Positions 24,978 to 33,396 of a stretch of 64,000 bases of DNA are shown one piece after another; position 1 is the first letter of the stretch; every line of letters begins with the position of its first letter. A program made the translations under genes and the position numbers. The stretch lies in the NCBI RefSeq assembly GCF_024197615.1, contig NZ_JAKUKE010000003.1, positions 103,684-167,683 of the forward strand, given 5' to 3'. The stretch is from Desulfuromonas sp. KJ2020 (GTDB lineage: Bacteria > Desulfobacterota > Desulfuromonadia > Desulfuromonadales > SZUA-540). The notes under the pieces were generated by a model. It was not told where the DNA came from. It saw only the letters and a list, made by a program, of their open reading frames with translations, and made no database searches.

Positions 24978-26129
24978 ATGCAGGATTTTACTTTCTACAA
25001 TCCTACAAGAATCGAATTTGGCAAAGGCAAAGAAGCCAACATCGGGTCATATATCAAGGCGTTCAGCGTCGGCAGCGTGCTGGTGTTGTATGGATCGGAG
25101 AGGATCAAAAAGGAGGGTCTCTTCGGGCGCGTTACCGCATCCCTCGAAGAACAAGGCGTCCGCTACCAAGCGCTGGGCGGTGTTGTCAGCAACCCGGTTA
25201 TCCGCCTGGTGCGCGACGCCGTCAAGGTCGTCAAGGAGCACAACCTGCAAGGCATCGTGGCCGTCGGTGGCGGCTCGGTGGCCGATTCCGCCAAGGCCAT
25301 TGCGGCTGGCGCCACGTATGACGGCGACGTCTGGGACTTTTTCATCGGCAAGGCCGTCGTTGAAGGCGCCATTCCCGTTTTTACCGTCATGACTCTGGCG
25401 GCCACCGGCAGCGAAATGAATCCCTATGGCGTGGTGACCAACGAGGAGACCCGGCAGAAATACAGTCTCGGGGGTCCTTCACTCTACCCGAAGGTCTCTG
25501 TCATCAACCCGGAGCTGATGGCCACCGTTACGCCCGACTATCTGGCGTACTCCGCCGTCGACATTTTTGCCCACTGCCTCGACCTCTATTTTACCGCCAA
25601 GGTGTTTCCGGAATTTACAGCTACTCTGATCGAAAACATCCTGGAAACCGTGCTCCGCACCACCGATGTGCTGATGGACAACCCTGGCGATTATGATGCG
25701 CGTGGAGAATTTGCCTGGGCCTCGACGATGGCGCTTAATGGCAACACCTTTGTCGGCGTTTCGGGCAACACGTTCGACACCCACATGATCGAGCACGCCA
25801 TGGGCGCCCTTCACGGCATCCCCCACGGTGCAGGCCTCTCCGTCGTGCTCCCCGCCTGGATGCAGGCGATCAAGAACGATAATCCAGCGCGCTTTGAGCG
25901 CTTTGCAAACAAGGTTTTCGGCGTGGCTGGCGCCGATGGCGGCATTGCCAAACTGACCGAATGGTTCAGCGCCATCGGGGCCCCGGTCACCTTTGCACAG
26001 GCCGGACTTTCTGCAGACGACGTTGACCCGATAGCCGAGAATGCGTTCGGCAACGCCAAGCTCTGGGGCATGGATCCGCTTTACCCCCAGCAGAGGATTG
26101 CTGACATTCTCAAGCTGGCTGTGAAATAA
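24978..26129 (+). CDS. iron-containing alcohol dehydrogenase (YqhD/butanol dehydrogenase-like)
   Basis: 383 residues from ATG 24978 (AAGGAGACAGGA). The nucleotide-binding glycine motif VGGGSVADSAKAIA is present, as are the iron ligands: Asp and His in SAVDIFAHCLDLY, two His in HMIEHAMGALHGIPHGAGL. This matches NADPH-dependent aldehyde reductases such as YqhD and BdhA, which reduce toxic aldehydes to alcohols. First gene of a four-gene operon (dehydrogenase, hydrolase, cupin, aldo/keto reductase) behind a probable AraC-type site. Confidence 0.9.
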   Translation: MQDFTFYNPTRIEFGKGKEANIGSYIKAFSVGSVLVLYGSERIKKEGLFGRVTASLEEQGVRYQALGGVVSNPVIRLVRDAVKVVKEHNLQGIVAVGGGSVADSAKAIAAGATYDGDVWDFFIGKAVVEGAIPVFTVMTLAATGSEMNPYGVVTNEETRQKYSLGGPSLYPKVSVINPELMATVTPDYLAYSAVDIFAHCLDLYFTAKVFPEFTATLIENILETVLRTTDVLMDNPGDYDARGEFAWASTMALNGNTFVGVSGNTFDTHMIEHAMGALHGIPHGAGLSVVLPAWMQAIKNDNPARFERFANKVFGVAGADGGIAKLTEWFSAIGAPVTFAQAGLSADDVDPIAENAFGNAKLWGMDPLYPQQRIADILKLAVK

Positions 26130-26150
26130 CGAACGGAAAGGATTTCTGAC

Positions 26151-27194
26151 ATGAACGCACATTTTGCAGAGACCCTCACGATATCCTTGCTGTGCCTGGC
26201 CCTGGCCATCCCCGGCGTGGCCTTTGCCGCCAAAAGTCCGGAGTGGGATAAAACGTTCCCGAAGAGCGACAAGGTGAACCACGAAAAGGTGTCCTACAAA
26301 AACCGCTTTGGGATCACCGTATCCGCCGACAGGTACCTGCCGAAGGGGTTGGATCCATCCCAAAAGCATCCCGCCATTGTCGTGGGCACCCCTTATGGAG
26401 GGGTCAAGGAACAGGGCGCCGGTATTTATGCCCAGACCCTGGCCGAGCGCGGCTTTGTGACGATCGCCTTCGACGAGTCCTACAACGGCGAGAGCGGCGG
26501 TCAACCTCGCCGGGTTTCGTCCCCCGATATTTTCGTCGAGGACTTCAGTGCGGGCGTTGACTACCTGGGTACGCTCCCCTTTGTCGATAGAAACCGAATC
26601 GGCGCGATCGGTCTTTGTGGCAGCGGGGCCTTCGCCATTACGGCAGCCCAGGTTGACCACCGCATCAAAGCGGTTGCGACGGCAAGCATGTACGACATGT
26701 GCCGCCTGATGCGCTACGGTTGGAAGGATGCGATGACCGACGAGCAACGCCATCAGACCCTTGACCAGCTGGCCGAACAGCGCTGGAAAGACGTGGATAA
26801 CGGTACCCCGGAATTGACCCCGGCCTTTCCCAGTGAACAGGCCGATACGATCCCGGAGGGACTCGATCCGATCACCAGCGAGTTCTTCGAGTATTACGCA
26901 ATGAAGCGCGGGCACCACCCCAATTCCATCGCCGCCTTCACCAGGACGAGCGCCCTGTCCTTTATGAATTTCCCGTTGATGGACCACATCCAGTCCATCT
27001 CGCCACGCCCCATCCTCTTCATCATGGGCGAAAAAGCGCACTCCCGCTACTATACCGAAGATGCGTTTGAAAGGGCCGCTGAGCCCAAGCAACTCTATAT
27101 CGTCCCCGGGGCAAGACATATCGACCTGTATGATAAAATCGACATGATCCCGTTCGACACGTTGACGTCCTTTTTTACCGAAGCCCTGAGATAA
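26151..27194 (+). CDS. exported alpha/beta hydrolase (YcjY/dienelactone-hydrolase-like)
   Basis: 347 residues. A signal peptide (LTISLLCLALAIPGVAFA) precedes an alpha/beta-hydrolase core. The nucleophile elbow reads GLCGSG, so cysteine stands where most esterases have serine, as in dienelactone hydrolases. The catalytic histidine is probably in GARHIDLYD. The substrate is unknown. It starts 21 bp after the dehydrogenase stop and belongs to the same operon. Export of the hydrolase beside cytoplasmic reductases suggests that an extracellular precursor is handled. Confidence 0.75.
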   Translation: MNAHFAETLTISLLCLALAIPGVAFAAKSPEWDKTFPKSDKVNHEKVSYKNRFGITVSADRYLPKGLDPSQKHPAIVVGTPYGGVKEQGAGIYAQTLAERGFVTIAFDESYNGESGGQPRRVSSPDIFVEDFSAGVDYLGTLPFVDRNRIGAIGLCGSGAFAITAAQVDHRIKAVATASMYDMCRLMRYGWKDAMTDEQRHQTLDQLAEQRWKDVDNGTPELTPAFPSEQADTIPEGLDPITSEFFEYYAMKRGHHPNSIAAFTRTSALSFMNFPLMDHIQSISPRPILFIMGEKAHSRYYTEDAFERAAEPKQLYIVPGARHIDLYDKIDMIPFDTLTSFFTEALR

Positions 27195-27215
27195 ATACAG
27201 AAAGGGGAGATGAAC

Positions 27216-27629
27216 ATGAGTGAAGATTTAAAAAATAGCGTGATTTTTGACCGGGGAGAACTGAACCCTTACGGCAAATATTTCACCGGCACCAGCTACC
27301 TCAATATGCTGAGTCTCGAAGGGGTCGTCATGGGCAACGTCACCTTTGAACCTGGCTGCATCAATAACTGGCATATCCACAAAGCGGATAAGGGTGGGGG
27401 CCAGATCCTCTTGGTGACCGGCGGACGCGGCTGGTATCAGGAGGAAGGCAAGGACGCACAGGCGCTGCAAGCCGGAGACGTCGTCCATATCCCCGCCGGA
27501 GTCAAGCACTGGCACGGGGCAGCCAAAGACAGCTGGTTTGTGCACATTTCCGTTGAAATACCCGGAGATAACAAGTCGAACGAGTGGCTCGAGCCCGTGG
27601 ATCAAGACGCTTACGGCAAGCTGAAATAA
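27216..27629 (+). CDS. cupin-domain protein (cytoplasmic)
   Basis: 137 residues, a single cupin with the metal ligands in NNWHIHKADKGGGQILLVTG and GVKHWHGA. No signal peptide, unlike the cupin at 23012. ATG 27216 is favoured over the ATG at 27210 because GGGGAG lies immediately upstream of the latter. Cupins of this kind accompany CMD proteins and reductases in many clusters; the activity is unassigned. Confidence 0.78.
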   Translation: MSEDLKNSVIFDRGELNPYGKYFTGTSYLNMLSLEGVVMGNVTFEPGCINNWHIHKADKGGGQILLVTGGRGWYQEEGKDAQALQAGDVVHIPAGVKHWHGAAKDSWFVHISVEIPGDNKSNEWLEPVDQDAYGKLK

Positions 27630-27685
27630 AGAGGAATTGAGAAACACGTACGGACACGCGTAAGAGCAAAAAAGGAGACAACATC

Positions 27686-28540
27686 ATGGTATTACAGGAA
27701 ACCTATACCCTCGCCAACGGCGTTGAAATCCCCAAACTGGGCCTTGGAACCTGGCTTATCGACAAGGCGGATGCTGAAAAGGCCGTGAAGGATTCCGTAA
27801 AAATAGGCTATCGACACATTGATACCGCTCAGGATTATTTCAATGAAGGAGAGGTTGCTGCGGGAATCAAAACCTGCGGCGTTAGTCGCCACGAAATCTT
27901 CCTGACCACCAAGCTTTCTGCACGGCATAAATCCTATCAGGATTCGGTCACTGCGATCGATGGCTCTTTGCAGCGCATGGGGCTCGATTATGTGGACCTG
28001 ATGATTATTCACAGCCCGCAACCCTGGGATAAATTTGGACAGAGCGACCGTTTTTTCAAAGGCAACCAGGACGCATGGCGGGCTCTTGAAGAAGCCCAAA
28101 AGGCAGGGAAGATCCGCGCCATCGGCTTGTCCAACTTTCAGCAACAGGACATCGACAATATTCTGAAATCCTGTTCCGTGGCCCCGGTGGTCAACCAGAT
28201 CCTCGCCCACGTGACCAATACCCCCGTGGATTTAATCAAGTATTCTCAGGATAAAGGGCTGCTCGTCGAGGCCTATTCACCGATAGGGCATGGAGAATTG
28301 TTCAAGAACAGTCAACTGGTTCAGATGGCTAAAAAGTATGGTGCTTCCGTGCCGCAGCTGTGCATTCGTTACACCTTGCAGCTCGATCTTCTGCCCATAC
28401 CCAAGACCGCAAACCCCGAGCACATGAAAAACAATGCGGCCGTCGATTTCGAGATCTCGTCGGAGGATATGACGGTTCTGAAGAGCATGGAAAAGATCAA
28501 GGATTATGGCGATGCCAGCAAGTTCCCGGTCTATCAGTAA
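27686..28540 (+). CDS. aldo/keto reductase (DkgA-like)
   Basis: 284 residues. It has the (beta/alpha)8 NADPH-dependent reductase pattern with the catalytic tetrad: Asp in HIDTAQ, Tyr in QDYFNEGEV, Lys in FLTTKL and His in IIHSPQPW. The C-terminal coenzyme site is LLPIPKTANPEHM. It should reduce small aldehydes or ketoacids in the cytoplasm. Last gene of the operon; a strong terminator follows. The combination with a YqhD-like dehydrogenase and a YqhC-like regulator mirrors yqhD-dkgA of E. coli. Confidence 0.9.
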   Translation: MVLQETYTLANGVEIPKLGLGTWLIDKADAEKAVKDSVKIGYRHIDTAQDYFNEGEVAAGIKTCGVSRHEIFLTTKLSARHKSYQDSVTAIDGSLQRMGLDYVDLMIIHSPQPWDKFGQSDRFFKGNQDAWRALEEAQKAGKIRAIGLSNFQQQDIDNILKSCSVAPVVNQILAHVTNTPVDLIKYSQDKGLLVEAYSPIGHGELFKNSQLVQMAKKYGASVPQLCIRYTLQLDLLPIPKTANPEHMKNNAAVDFEISSEDMTVLKSMEKIKDYGDASKFPVYQ

Positions 28541-28570
28541 AGCCAGCGTGTAATACGCCAGTTCCTTCAA

Positions 28571-28605
28571 AGCCACCCTTTTATTTTTTAAAAGGGTGGC
28601 TTTTT
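28571..28605 (+). terminator. intrinsic terminator ending the reductase operon
   Basis: A 12-bp perfect stem (AGCCACCCTTTT / AAAAGGGTGGCT) followed by five T. Confidence 0.93.
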
Positions 28606-28660
28606 GTTTACCCGCCTTCCTCTCGATAGATCGTCCCCATATCCGTGAAAAAATGAGTTC

Positions 28661-28693
28661 TTGACAAAAACAGTTAGTTGCATATACAACCAA
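28661..28693 (+). promoter_or_regulatory. marR promoter with overlapping palindromic operator
   Basis: TTGACA (28661-28666), 16-bp spacer and TATACA (28683-28688) form a strong promoter. The imperfect palindrome TT-A-GTTG-CATATA-CAAC-C-AA (28674-28693) covers the end of the spacer and the -10 box, the usual position and form for a MarR operator. Bound regulator would block RNA polymerase. Transcription should start near 28695, only about two bases before the marR ATG. Confidence 0.8.
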
Positions 28694-28696
28694 ACT

Positions 28697-29152
28697 ATGA
28701 CGTTTTCCTACGACCACAATCAATCGCTGGGCTACCTGACCGGCATAGCGAGCCGGCTGTTGAGCAACATGCTCGCCACGAGGCTCAAGGCTGCGGGTAT
28801 CGAGATGACCTCCGAACAATGGGGTGCCATCATTATACTTCTGAATGACGGGGCCATGTCGCAAGGTCAACTGGGGGAGAAACTCAATCTGGAGAAGTCG
28901 AGCGTGAGTCGCCTGACGGATGGGTTGGAAAAACGTGGCTGGATCGTGCGGAGCAAAGATCCGAACGACAGCAGGCAAAGACTGGTAGAGCCGACTCCAA
29001 AGGCCCTGGATACGGCCGAGCATTGCGCGACGATTGCCAGAGCCATCCATAAAGAAGCCCAGCTCGGTATGACTGAGAGTGAGAGGTTGGTCGCAAGGTC
29101 ACTTCTGTCTCGTATCATCATGAATCTTAAGGGAACTCCGAATAGGGAATAA
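28697..29152 (+). CDS. MarR-family transcriptional regulator
   Basis: 151 residues from ATG 28697. A dimerisation helix region is followed by the winged helix-turn-helix (MSQGQLGEKLNLEKSSVSRL) and the wing (RSKDPNDSRQRLVEPT). No ribosome site precedes the ATG, and the promoter places the transcript start almost on it, so the message is probably leaderless. An in-frame TTG at 28661 lies inside the -35 box and cannot be the start. It likely represses itself and the molybdenum/tungsten enzyme and DUF169 genes downstream. Confidence 0.88.
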   Translation: MTFSYDHNQSLGYLTGIASRLLSNMLATRLKAAGIEMTSEQWGAIIILLNDGAMSQGQLGEKLNLEKSSVSRLTDGLEKRGWIVRSKDPNDSRQRLVEPTPKALDTAEHCATIARAIHKEAQLGMTESERLVARSLLSRIIMNLKGTPNRE

Positions 29153-29215
29153 ACAGCCCCCTATTTCTCTCAGGCTATGCCGATCTCTCATAATGCCGTA
29201 AGGCAGGAGGAGCAG

Positions 29216-31408
29216 ATGAAAGAAATTCGCAAAAGCTATTGTGGTCTTTGCCACCCACGCTGCGGCACCCTGCTGCACATAGAGAATAACAAGGTCGTTA
29301 AAGTCACTGGCGATCCCGATCACCCCATCTCGCGTGGCGCCATCTGCGAGCGCGGTCGGCTTATGGTCGAACATCTCTATCATCCCCAGCGTTTGAACTA
29401 CCCCTTGAAAAGAGTCGGCAAGAAGGGAGAGGGGCACTGGCAGCGCATAAGCTGGGATCAGGCACTGGACGAGGTGGCTGAGAAATTAGCCAGCTTGAAA
29501 GAGAAGCATGGTGCCGAGACCCTGGCCTTTACCCACGGCACCAAGCGCACCTACCACTGGGACTGCCGCCGCTTTTTCAACCTGTTCGGCTCCCCCAACA
29601 CCTGCGGCGTCAATACCATCTGTATGTGCCCAAGCTACGCCACCGAATACGCCACCTACGGAGGTATGATTATGGGGAGCGAAGTAATGGGTGCGCGATG
29701 CGTGGTTCTGTGGGGCAACAATGCCTCGAATTCCAGCCCGCTGTACCTTTCGGCTCACCTCGCCAAGGCGCGAAAGAACGGTGCCAAGCTAATCGTCATC
29801 GACCCGCGCCGGATCAAAGAGGCGGAACAAGCTGACCTCTGGTTACAGGTTCGACCGGGTACCGATCTGGCGCTGATGCTCGGCTGGATTCGACTGATCA
29901 TCGCCGAGAAGCTGTACGACCGTGAATTCGTTGCCAACTGGACGGTCGGCTTTGACGAACTCAAAGTTGCGGTAGAAGCCTACACCCCGGAGAAGGTCGC
30001 TGAAATCACCTCGGTGCCAGCGGAGTTGATCGTTCAGGCCGCACGCATGTACGCCACCACCGGACCGGCCGTCATTCCCTTCGGCTATGGTCTCGACAAG
30101 CAGGGTATCAATGCCACACAGTGCGCACGCGGACGGGCAATTCTGAGGGCGATTACCGGCAATCTGGAAGTCTCTGGCGGTGAAAACTTCAGCATGGCCG
30201 GTGACATTGGTAAAATCCATGACTGGGAATACCTTGAACTCAACGATACTCTGCCCGCCAGTCAAAGGGCAAAGCAGCTCGGAGCGGAGCAATATCCCAT
30301 CTTCGGTTTTCCGGGCTGGGAAAGAACCTCGGCCGCCAACAAGAAGCTGCCCGAAGGCTACGTCGCTCCCCCCGAGGCATGGCATTCCAATTTGGCCCAT
30401 GCTCGCGAGGTAATGAACGCCATTATCACCGGCAAACCTTATCCGGTGACTGCGGCAATTACCCTTGCCAACAATCCTCTTCTTGCCCTGCCAAATACCA
30501 AACGCGTGTTCGAGGCCTTGAAAGCGCTTGAACTCTACGTGGTCGTCGATTACTTCATGACACCATCGGCGGCTATGGCGGATTATGTTTTCCCGGCTGC
30601 GTCAACAGTTGAGACACCCGAACTCTGGCTCACCGGTGGTTTCTGTGTCGCCTGTCCACAAGCGATGGAGCCACTTTATGAGCGGCGTAATAGTTATGAC
30701 TTTTACCGTGGGTTAGCCATACGTCTCGGGCAAGAACAGCACTGGCCCTGGGAAACTGTGGAGGAAGTTTATGACCACTGCTTGGAGCCACTCGGCCTGA
30801 ACTTTAAACAGTTATTGAATCAGCCCGGGATTTTTGGTGCGCGGGAGTATCGGCGCTATGAGAAGTTCGGCTTCGGCACCCCGTCCGGTAAGGTCGAACT
30901 GAAATCCTCGATTTTCGAAGAGCTGGGAAAGGACGCGCTGCCGCAGTATCGTGAACCGGTCTGGAGCCCCAAAGCCGATCCGACATTGACAGCGGAGTAT
31001 CCGCTGATCCTGATTACCGGCAGCCGCTATATGCCGATGTATCACTCCGAGCATCGGCAGATCGAGGCAGCGCGCAAAAAAATGCCAGATCCGCTGGTCT
31101 CTCTTCATCCAGCGACAGCCGAAAAGTTTGGTCTTGCCGAAGGCGACTGGGCGGTCATCTCAACCCCGCTCGCCTCGATTCGTCAGCGCGTCAAACTGTC
31201 GGACGCCATGGACCCGACCATGGTCGATATCCAGCATTCCTGGTGGTTCCCGGAGCGCGATCCGAAACTTCCGGAACTCTTCGGCGTGTTCGAATCAAAT
31301 GCAAACATGCTTTGCCCGGACGATCCGGAATTTTGTAGTCCGGAGATTGGTAGCTGGCCACACTCGGCACTGCTGTGTCGGGTAGAGAAGGAGGAGCGAT
31401 CCAAGTGA
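29216..31408 (+). CDS. molybdopterin/tungstopterin oxidoreductase-family enzyme (DMSO reductase superfamily, acetylene-hydratase-like)
   Basis: 730 residues, start ATG 29216 after AGGAGGAGCAG. A [4Fe-4S] site is formed by Cys9, Cys12, Cys16 and Cys44. The molybdopterin domains follow, with a probable metal-ligand cysteine in NTICMCPSYATE (Cys138). The layout, length and ligand position are close to my recollection of Pelobacter acetylene hydratase, a tungsten enzyme. That enzyme's catalytic Asp directly after the second Fe-S cysteine is His13 here (CGLCHPRC), so a different reaction is likely. No signal peptide, hence cytoplasmic, and no electron-transfer subunit is adjacent. Expressed with the MarR gene and DUF169. 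Confidence 0.85.
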   Translation: MKEIRKSYCGLCHPRCGTLLHIENNKVVKVTGDPDHPISRGAICERGRLMVEHLYHPQRLNYPLKRVGKKGEGHWQRISWDQALDEVAEKLASLKEKHGAETLAFTHGTKRTYHWDCRRFFNLFGSPNTCGVNTICMCPSYATEYATYGGMIMGSEVMGARCVVLWGNNASNSSPLYLSAHLAKARKNGAKLIVIDPRRIKEAEQADLWLQVRPGTDLALMLGWIRLIIAEKLYDREFVANWTVGFDELKVAVEAYTPEKVAEITSVPAELIVQAARMYATTGPAVIPFGYGLDKQGINATQCARGRAILRAITGNLEVSGGENFSMAGDIGKIHDWEYLELNDTLPASQRAKQLGAEQYPIFGFPGWERTSAANKKLPEGYVAPPEAWHSNLAHAREVMNAIITGKPYPVTAAITLANNPLLALPNTKRVFEALKALELYVVVDYFMTPSAAMADYVFPAASTVETPELWLTGGFCVACPQAMEPLYERRNSYDFYRGLAIRLGQEQHWPWETVEEVYDHCLEPLGLNFKQLLNQPGIFGAREYRRYEKFGFGTPSGKVELKSSIFEELGKDALPQYREPVWSPKADPTLTAEYPLILITGSRYMPMYHSEHRQIEAARKKMPDPLVSLHPATAEKFGLAEGDWAVISTPLASIRQRVKLSDAMDPTMVDIQHSWWFPERDPKLPELFGVFESNANMLCPDDPEFCSPEIGSWPHSALLCRVEKEERSK

Positions 31409-31471
31409 CGTTTTTCTAACGGTCAGAGTTCCTCCAATACACACTCAAGACGCCATTTAAGGAGCAAACAC

Positions 31472-32317
31472 ATGATTGAACAATCAATCCTCGAAGACAC
31501 CAAAACGTTTCTGGGATATCTCGGTTTGGACGAAGAACCCATCGGCGTCTATTACGCCGACACCAAACCAGAAAACGCCTTTGGCCCCAAAGCTGGCCCA
31601 ACCATCACGCGCGAGTTGGAAGAGCAGGGAAAGATAGACATGCAGGCGGTCTTTCAGAATTTCTCCTGTGTCATTGGCAACATCTGGCTGGCACGGAAAA
31701 AGCGCGGTACCGCCTACATCTCCACGGAAGAGTACGGGTGCCCCGGCGGTTCTTTTTACTGCTCCATGATGAAACCGAACCTCAGGTTCATCGAGCACTA
31801 CGTGACCACAGGGTTCGAGGGGACCCCGATTCACGGTGAGCGCTACCTGCCTTCTCCCGAAGCCATGCGAAAATTTCTGGATACGGTCAACCCCCGAAAG
31901 GCTCCGGGCAAATACTGCCTGTTCAAGCCGTTGTCTCTCTTTTCGGGTAACGAAAAACCAGAATTTGTCATCTTCTTTGCCCGCCCCGAAGTGTTGAGCG
32001 GCCTCTTCACCCATACGACGTTCACCACCGGTGAGGTTGACTGCGTAGCCTCACCATTCGGGGCGGGATGTACCAACGTGATTGCCTGGCCTCTGTACTA
32101 CCAGGAGAAGGGGATGGAAAAAGCGGTCCTTGGCGGCTTCGACCCGTCAGCACGAAAGTACATGAAGACCGACGAGCTAACGTTCACCGTCACCTGGTCT
32201 CTGTATCAAAAAATGCTGAAGACTTTGCCGGAATCGATATTCAGTGTTGACGGAGAATGGACAACGGTGCGCAAGAAGATCAATCGCAGCTCGAAGATAT
32301 GGGGAGAAAAACTCTAG
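31472..32317 (+). CDS. DUF169 family protein
   Basis: 281 residues, ribosome site AAGGAG. The pattern fits the DUF169 family common in anaerobes and archaea: an N-terminal PIGVYYADTKPE-like region and conserved glycine/cysteine motifs (EYGCPGGSFYC, SPFGAGCTNVIAWPLYY). No membrane segment or known catalytic motif. The function of the family is not established. It follows the molybdenum/tungsten enzyme by 63 bp and precedes a terminator, so the two probably act together. Confidence 0.8.
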   Translation: MIEQSILEDTKTFLGYLGLDEEPIGVYYADTKPENAFGPKAGPTITRELEEQGKIDMQAVFQNFSCVIGNIWLARKKRGTAYISTEEYGCPGGSFYCSMMKPNLRFIEHYVTTGFEGTPIHGERYLPSPEAMRKFLDTVNPRKAPGKYCLFKPLSLFSGNEKPEFVIFFARPEVLSGLFTHTTFTTGEVDCVASPFGAGCTNVIAWPLYYQEKGMEKAVLGGFDPSARKYMKTDELTFTVTWSLYQKMLKTLPESIFSVDGEWTTVRKKINRSSKIWGEKL

Positions 32318-32330
32318 ACAACAAAAACAA

Positions 32331-32366
32331 AAAGGCCGATCTCAATAGCGAGATCGGCCTTTTATT
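32331..32366 (+). terminator. intrinsic terminator after the DUF169 gene
   Basis: A 13-bp perfect stem (AAAGGCCGATCTC / GAGATCGGCCTTT), 6-nt loop and T-rich tail. Confidence 0.93.
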
Positions 32367-32463
32367 ATTTTTTCCTAAAGCCAAGACTCTAAAAACAACA
32401 GGATAAGTAAATCCCTGACAATAAAGGCCGGGGCGTTTTTTAGTGCTTGGCTGATGTAGGCGG

Positions 32464-33228
32464 TTACTCCACGGTAACCTTGGCGTCCTCAACGATCACG
32501 GCATATTGATAGCCATAGCCGAAATCCTTGTCCACCGCCAGGGCTCCGCTGATCAGGACGGTATCGCCCACGGCTGCGTTCTCCGCCGTGGTGATGGTCA
32601 GGTCATTGGTCCCTTCGGCACCGGAGCCATCCTGCAGGTGGATCCAGTTCTTACCCATGATCTGGGGGCTGAATTTGACCACTTTGCCGCGGACGTTGAC
32701 GGTTTTGCCGGCCAGATCGGCCTTGGCTGCATAGACTTCGGCCACCGTCTGACCACCTTCGGCCTTGGTGATGCCGCTGAGGTCGATGTCGGCGGCAGAC
32801 GCCTGCGAGCGAACGTCGGGGTGGCCGGCCGGCATGCCTCCCTGGGCACTGGCCTGAGTGGCCCCGCCAACCAGGACGCCGTCGACGAAGTAGACGAGGT
32901 CAAAGTCGCGGTTCAAGGTTTTGCTGTGATAGTTTTCCATCGGCATGCCTTCGGGCACGACCACGGCATCACCGACCTTGACGGCAAACTCGGGGGCGGC
33001 CGCCCAGATCTTTTCGCTGCCGGTGTCGACCTGAACATAGGTGTAGCCGGCGGCGTTCATGGTTTCAACGACGGTACCGGACTTGCCGGCAGCCTGCTGG
33101 GCTTCGGCCTGCGGGGCCGCGGCGGGTTGTTGGCTGGCAGCGGGAGTTTCGCTGTTCTGGTTCTTGCAGCCGGCGGCCAACAGGGCCATTACAGCAATGG
33201 ACAACAGCAGAATACGAGTCTTTTTCAC
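32464..33228 (-). CDS. NrfJ-like lipoprotein with OB-fold-type C-terminal domain
   Basis: 254 residues from GTG 33228 (ribosome site GGAGGATC). A lipoprotein signal peptide ends in LLAAGC. An Ala/Gln-rich linker is followed by an NrfJ-like domain (TVVETMNAAGYTYVQVDTGS, VGDAVVVPEGMPMENYHSK). The last part resembles an OB-fold (AGKTVNVRGKVVKFSP, NWIHLQDGSG). NrfJ proteins are linked to nitrite-reducing cytochromes in some relatives, but no cytochrome gene lies nearby. Surface or periplasmic, monocistronic, role unknown. Confidence 0.75.
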   Translation of the reverse strand: MKKTRILLLSIAVMALLAAGCKNQNSETPAASQQPAAAPQAEAQQAAGKSGTVVETMNAAGYTYVQVDTGSEKIWAAAPEFAVKVGDAVVVPEGMPMENYHSKTLNRDFDLVYFVDGVLVGGATQASAQGGMPAGHPDVRSQASAADIDLSGITKAEGGQTVAEVYAAKADLAGKTVNVRGKVVKFSPQIMGKNWIHLQDGSGAEGTNDLTITTAENAAVGDTVLISGALAVDKDFGYGYQYAVIVEDAKVTVE

Positions 33229-33396
33229 GGAGATCCTCCAGGGGTTGGTCGGGCGGTTCCACCGTCCGCAGTTCCAAGTTGTTAATGAATACACTCGCGA
33301 GAATCTACCATAAGTGTTTGTCCATACACAAGCCGGCAGGTATAAAATCGTTTAAGCGCACCCCTGTGCCCTGTTCATATGCACAGGCGGGACTGC

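Noticed and set aside
25479-27119. 546-residue open frame on the minus strand
   Set aside because: Antisense to the Fe-alcohol dehydrogenase and hydrolase genes, both of which have intact catalytic motifs and ribosome sites.
29216-31408. Calling the enzyme acetylene hydratase itself
   Set aside because: The catalytic aspartate next to the Fe-S cysteine is histidine here, so only a family-level call is supported.
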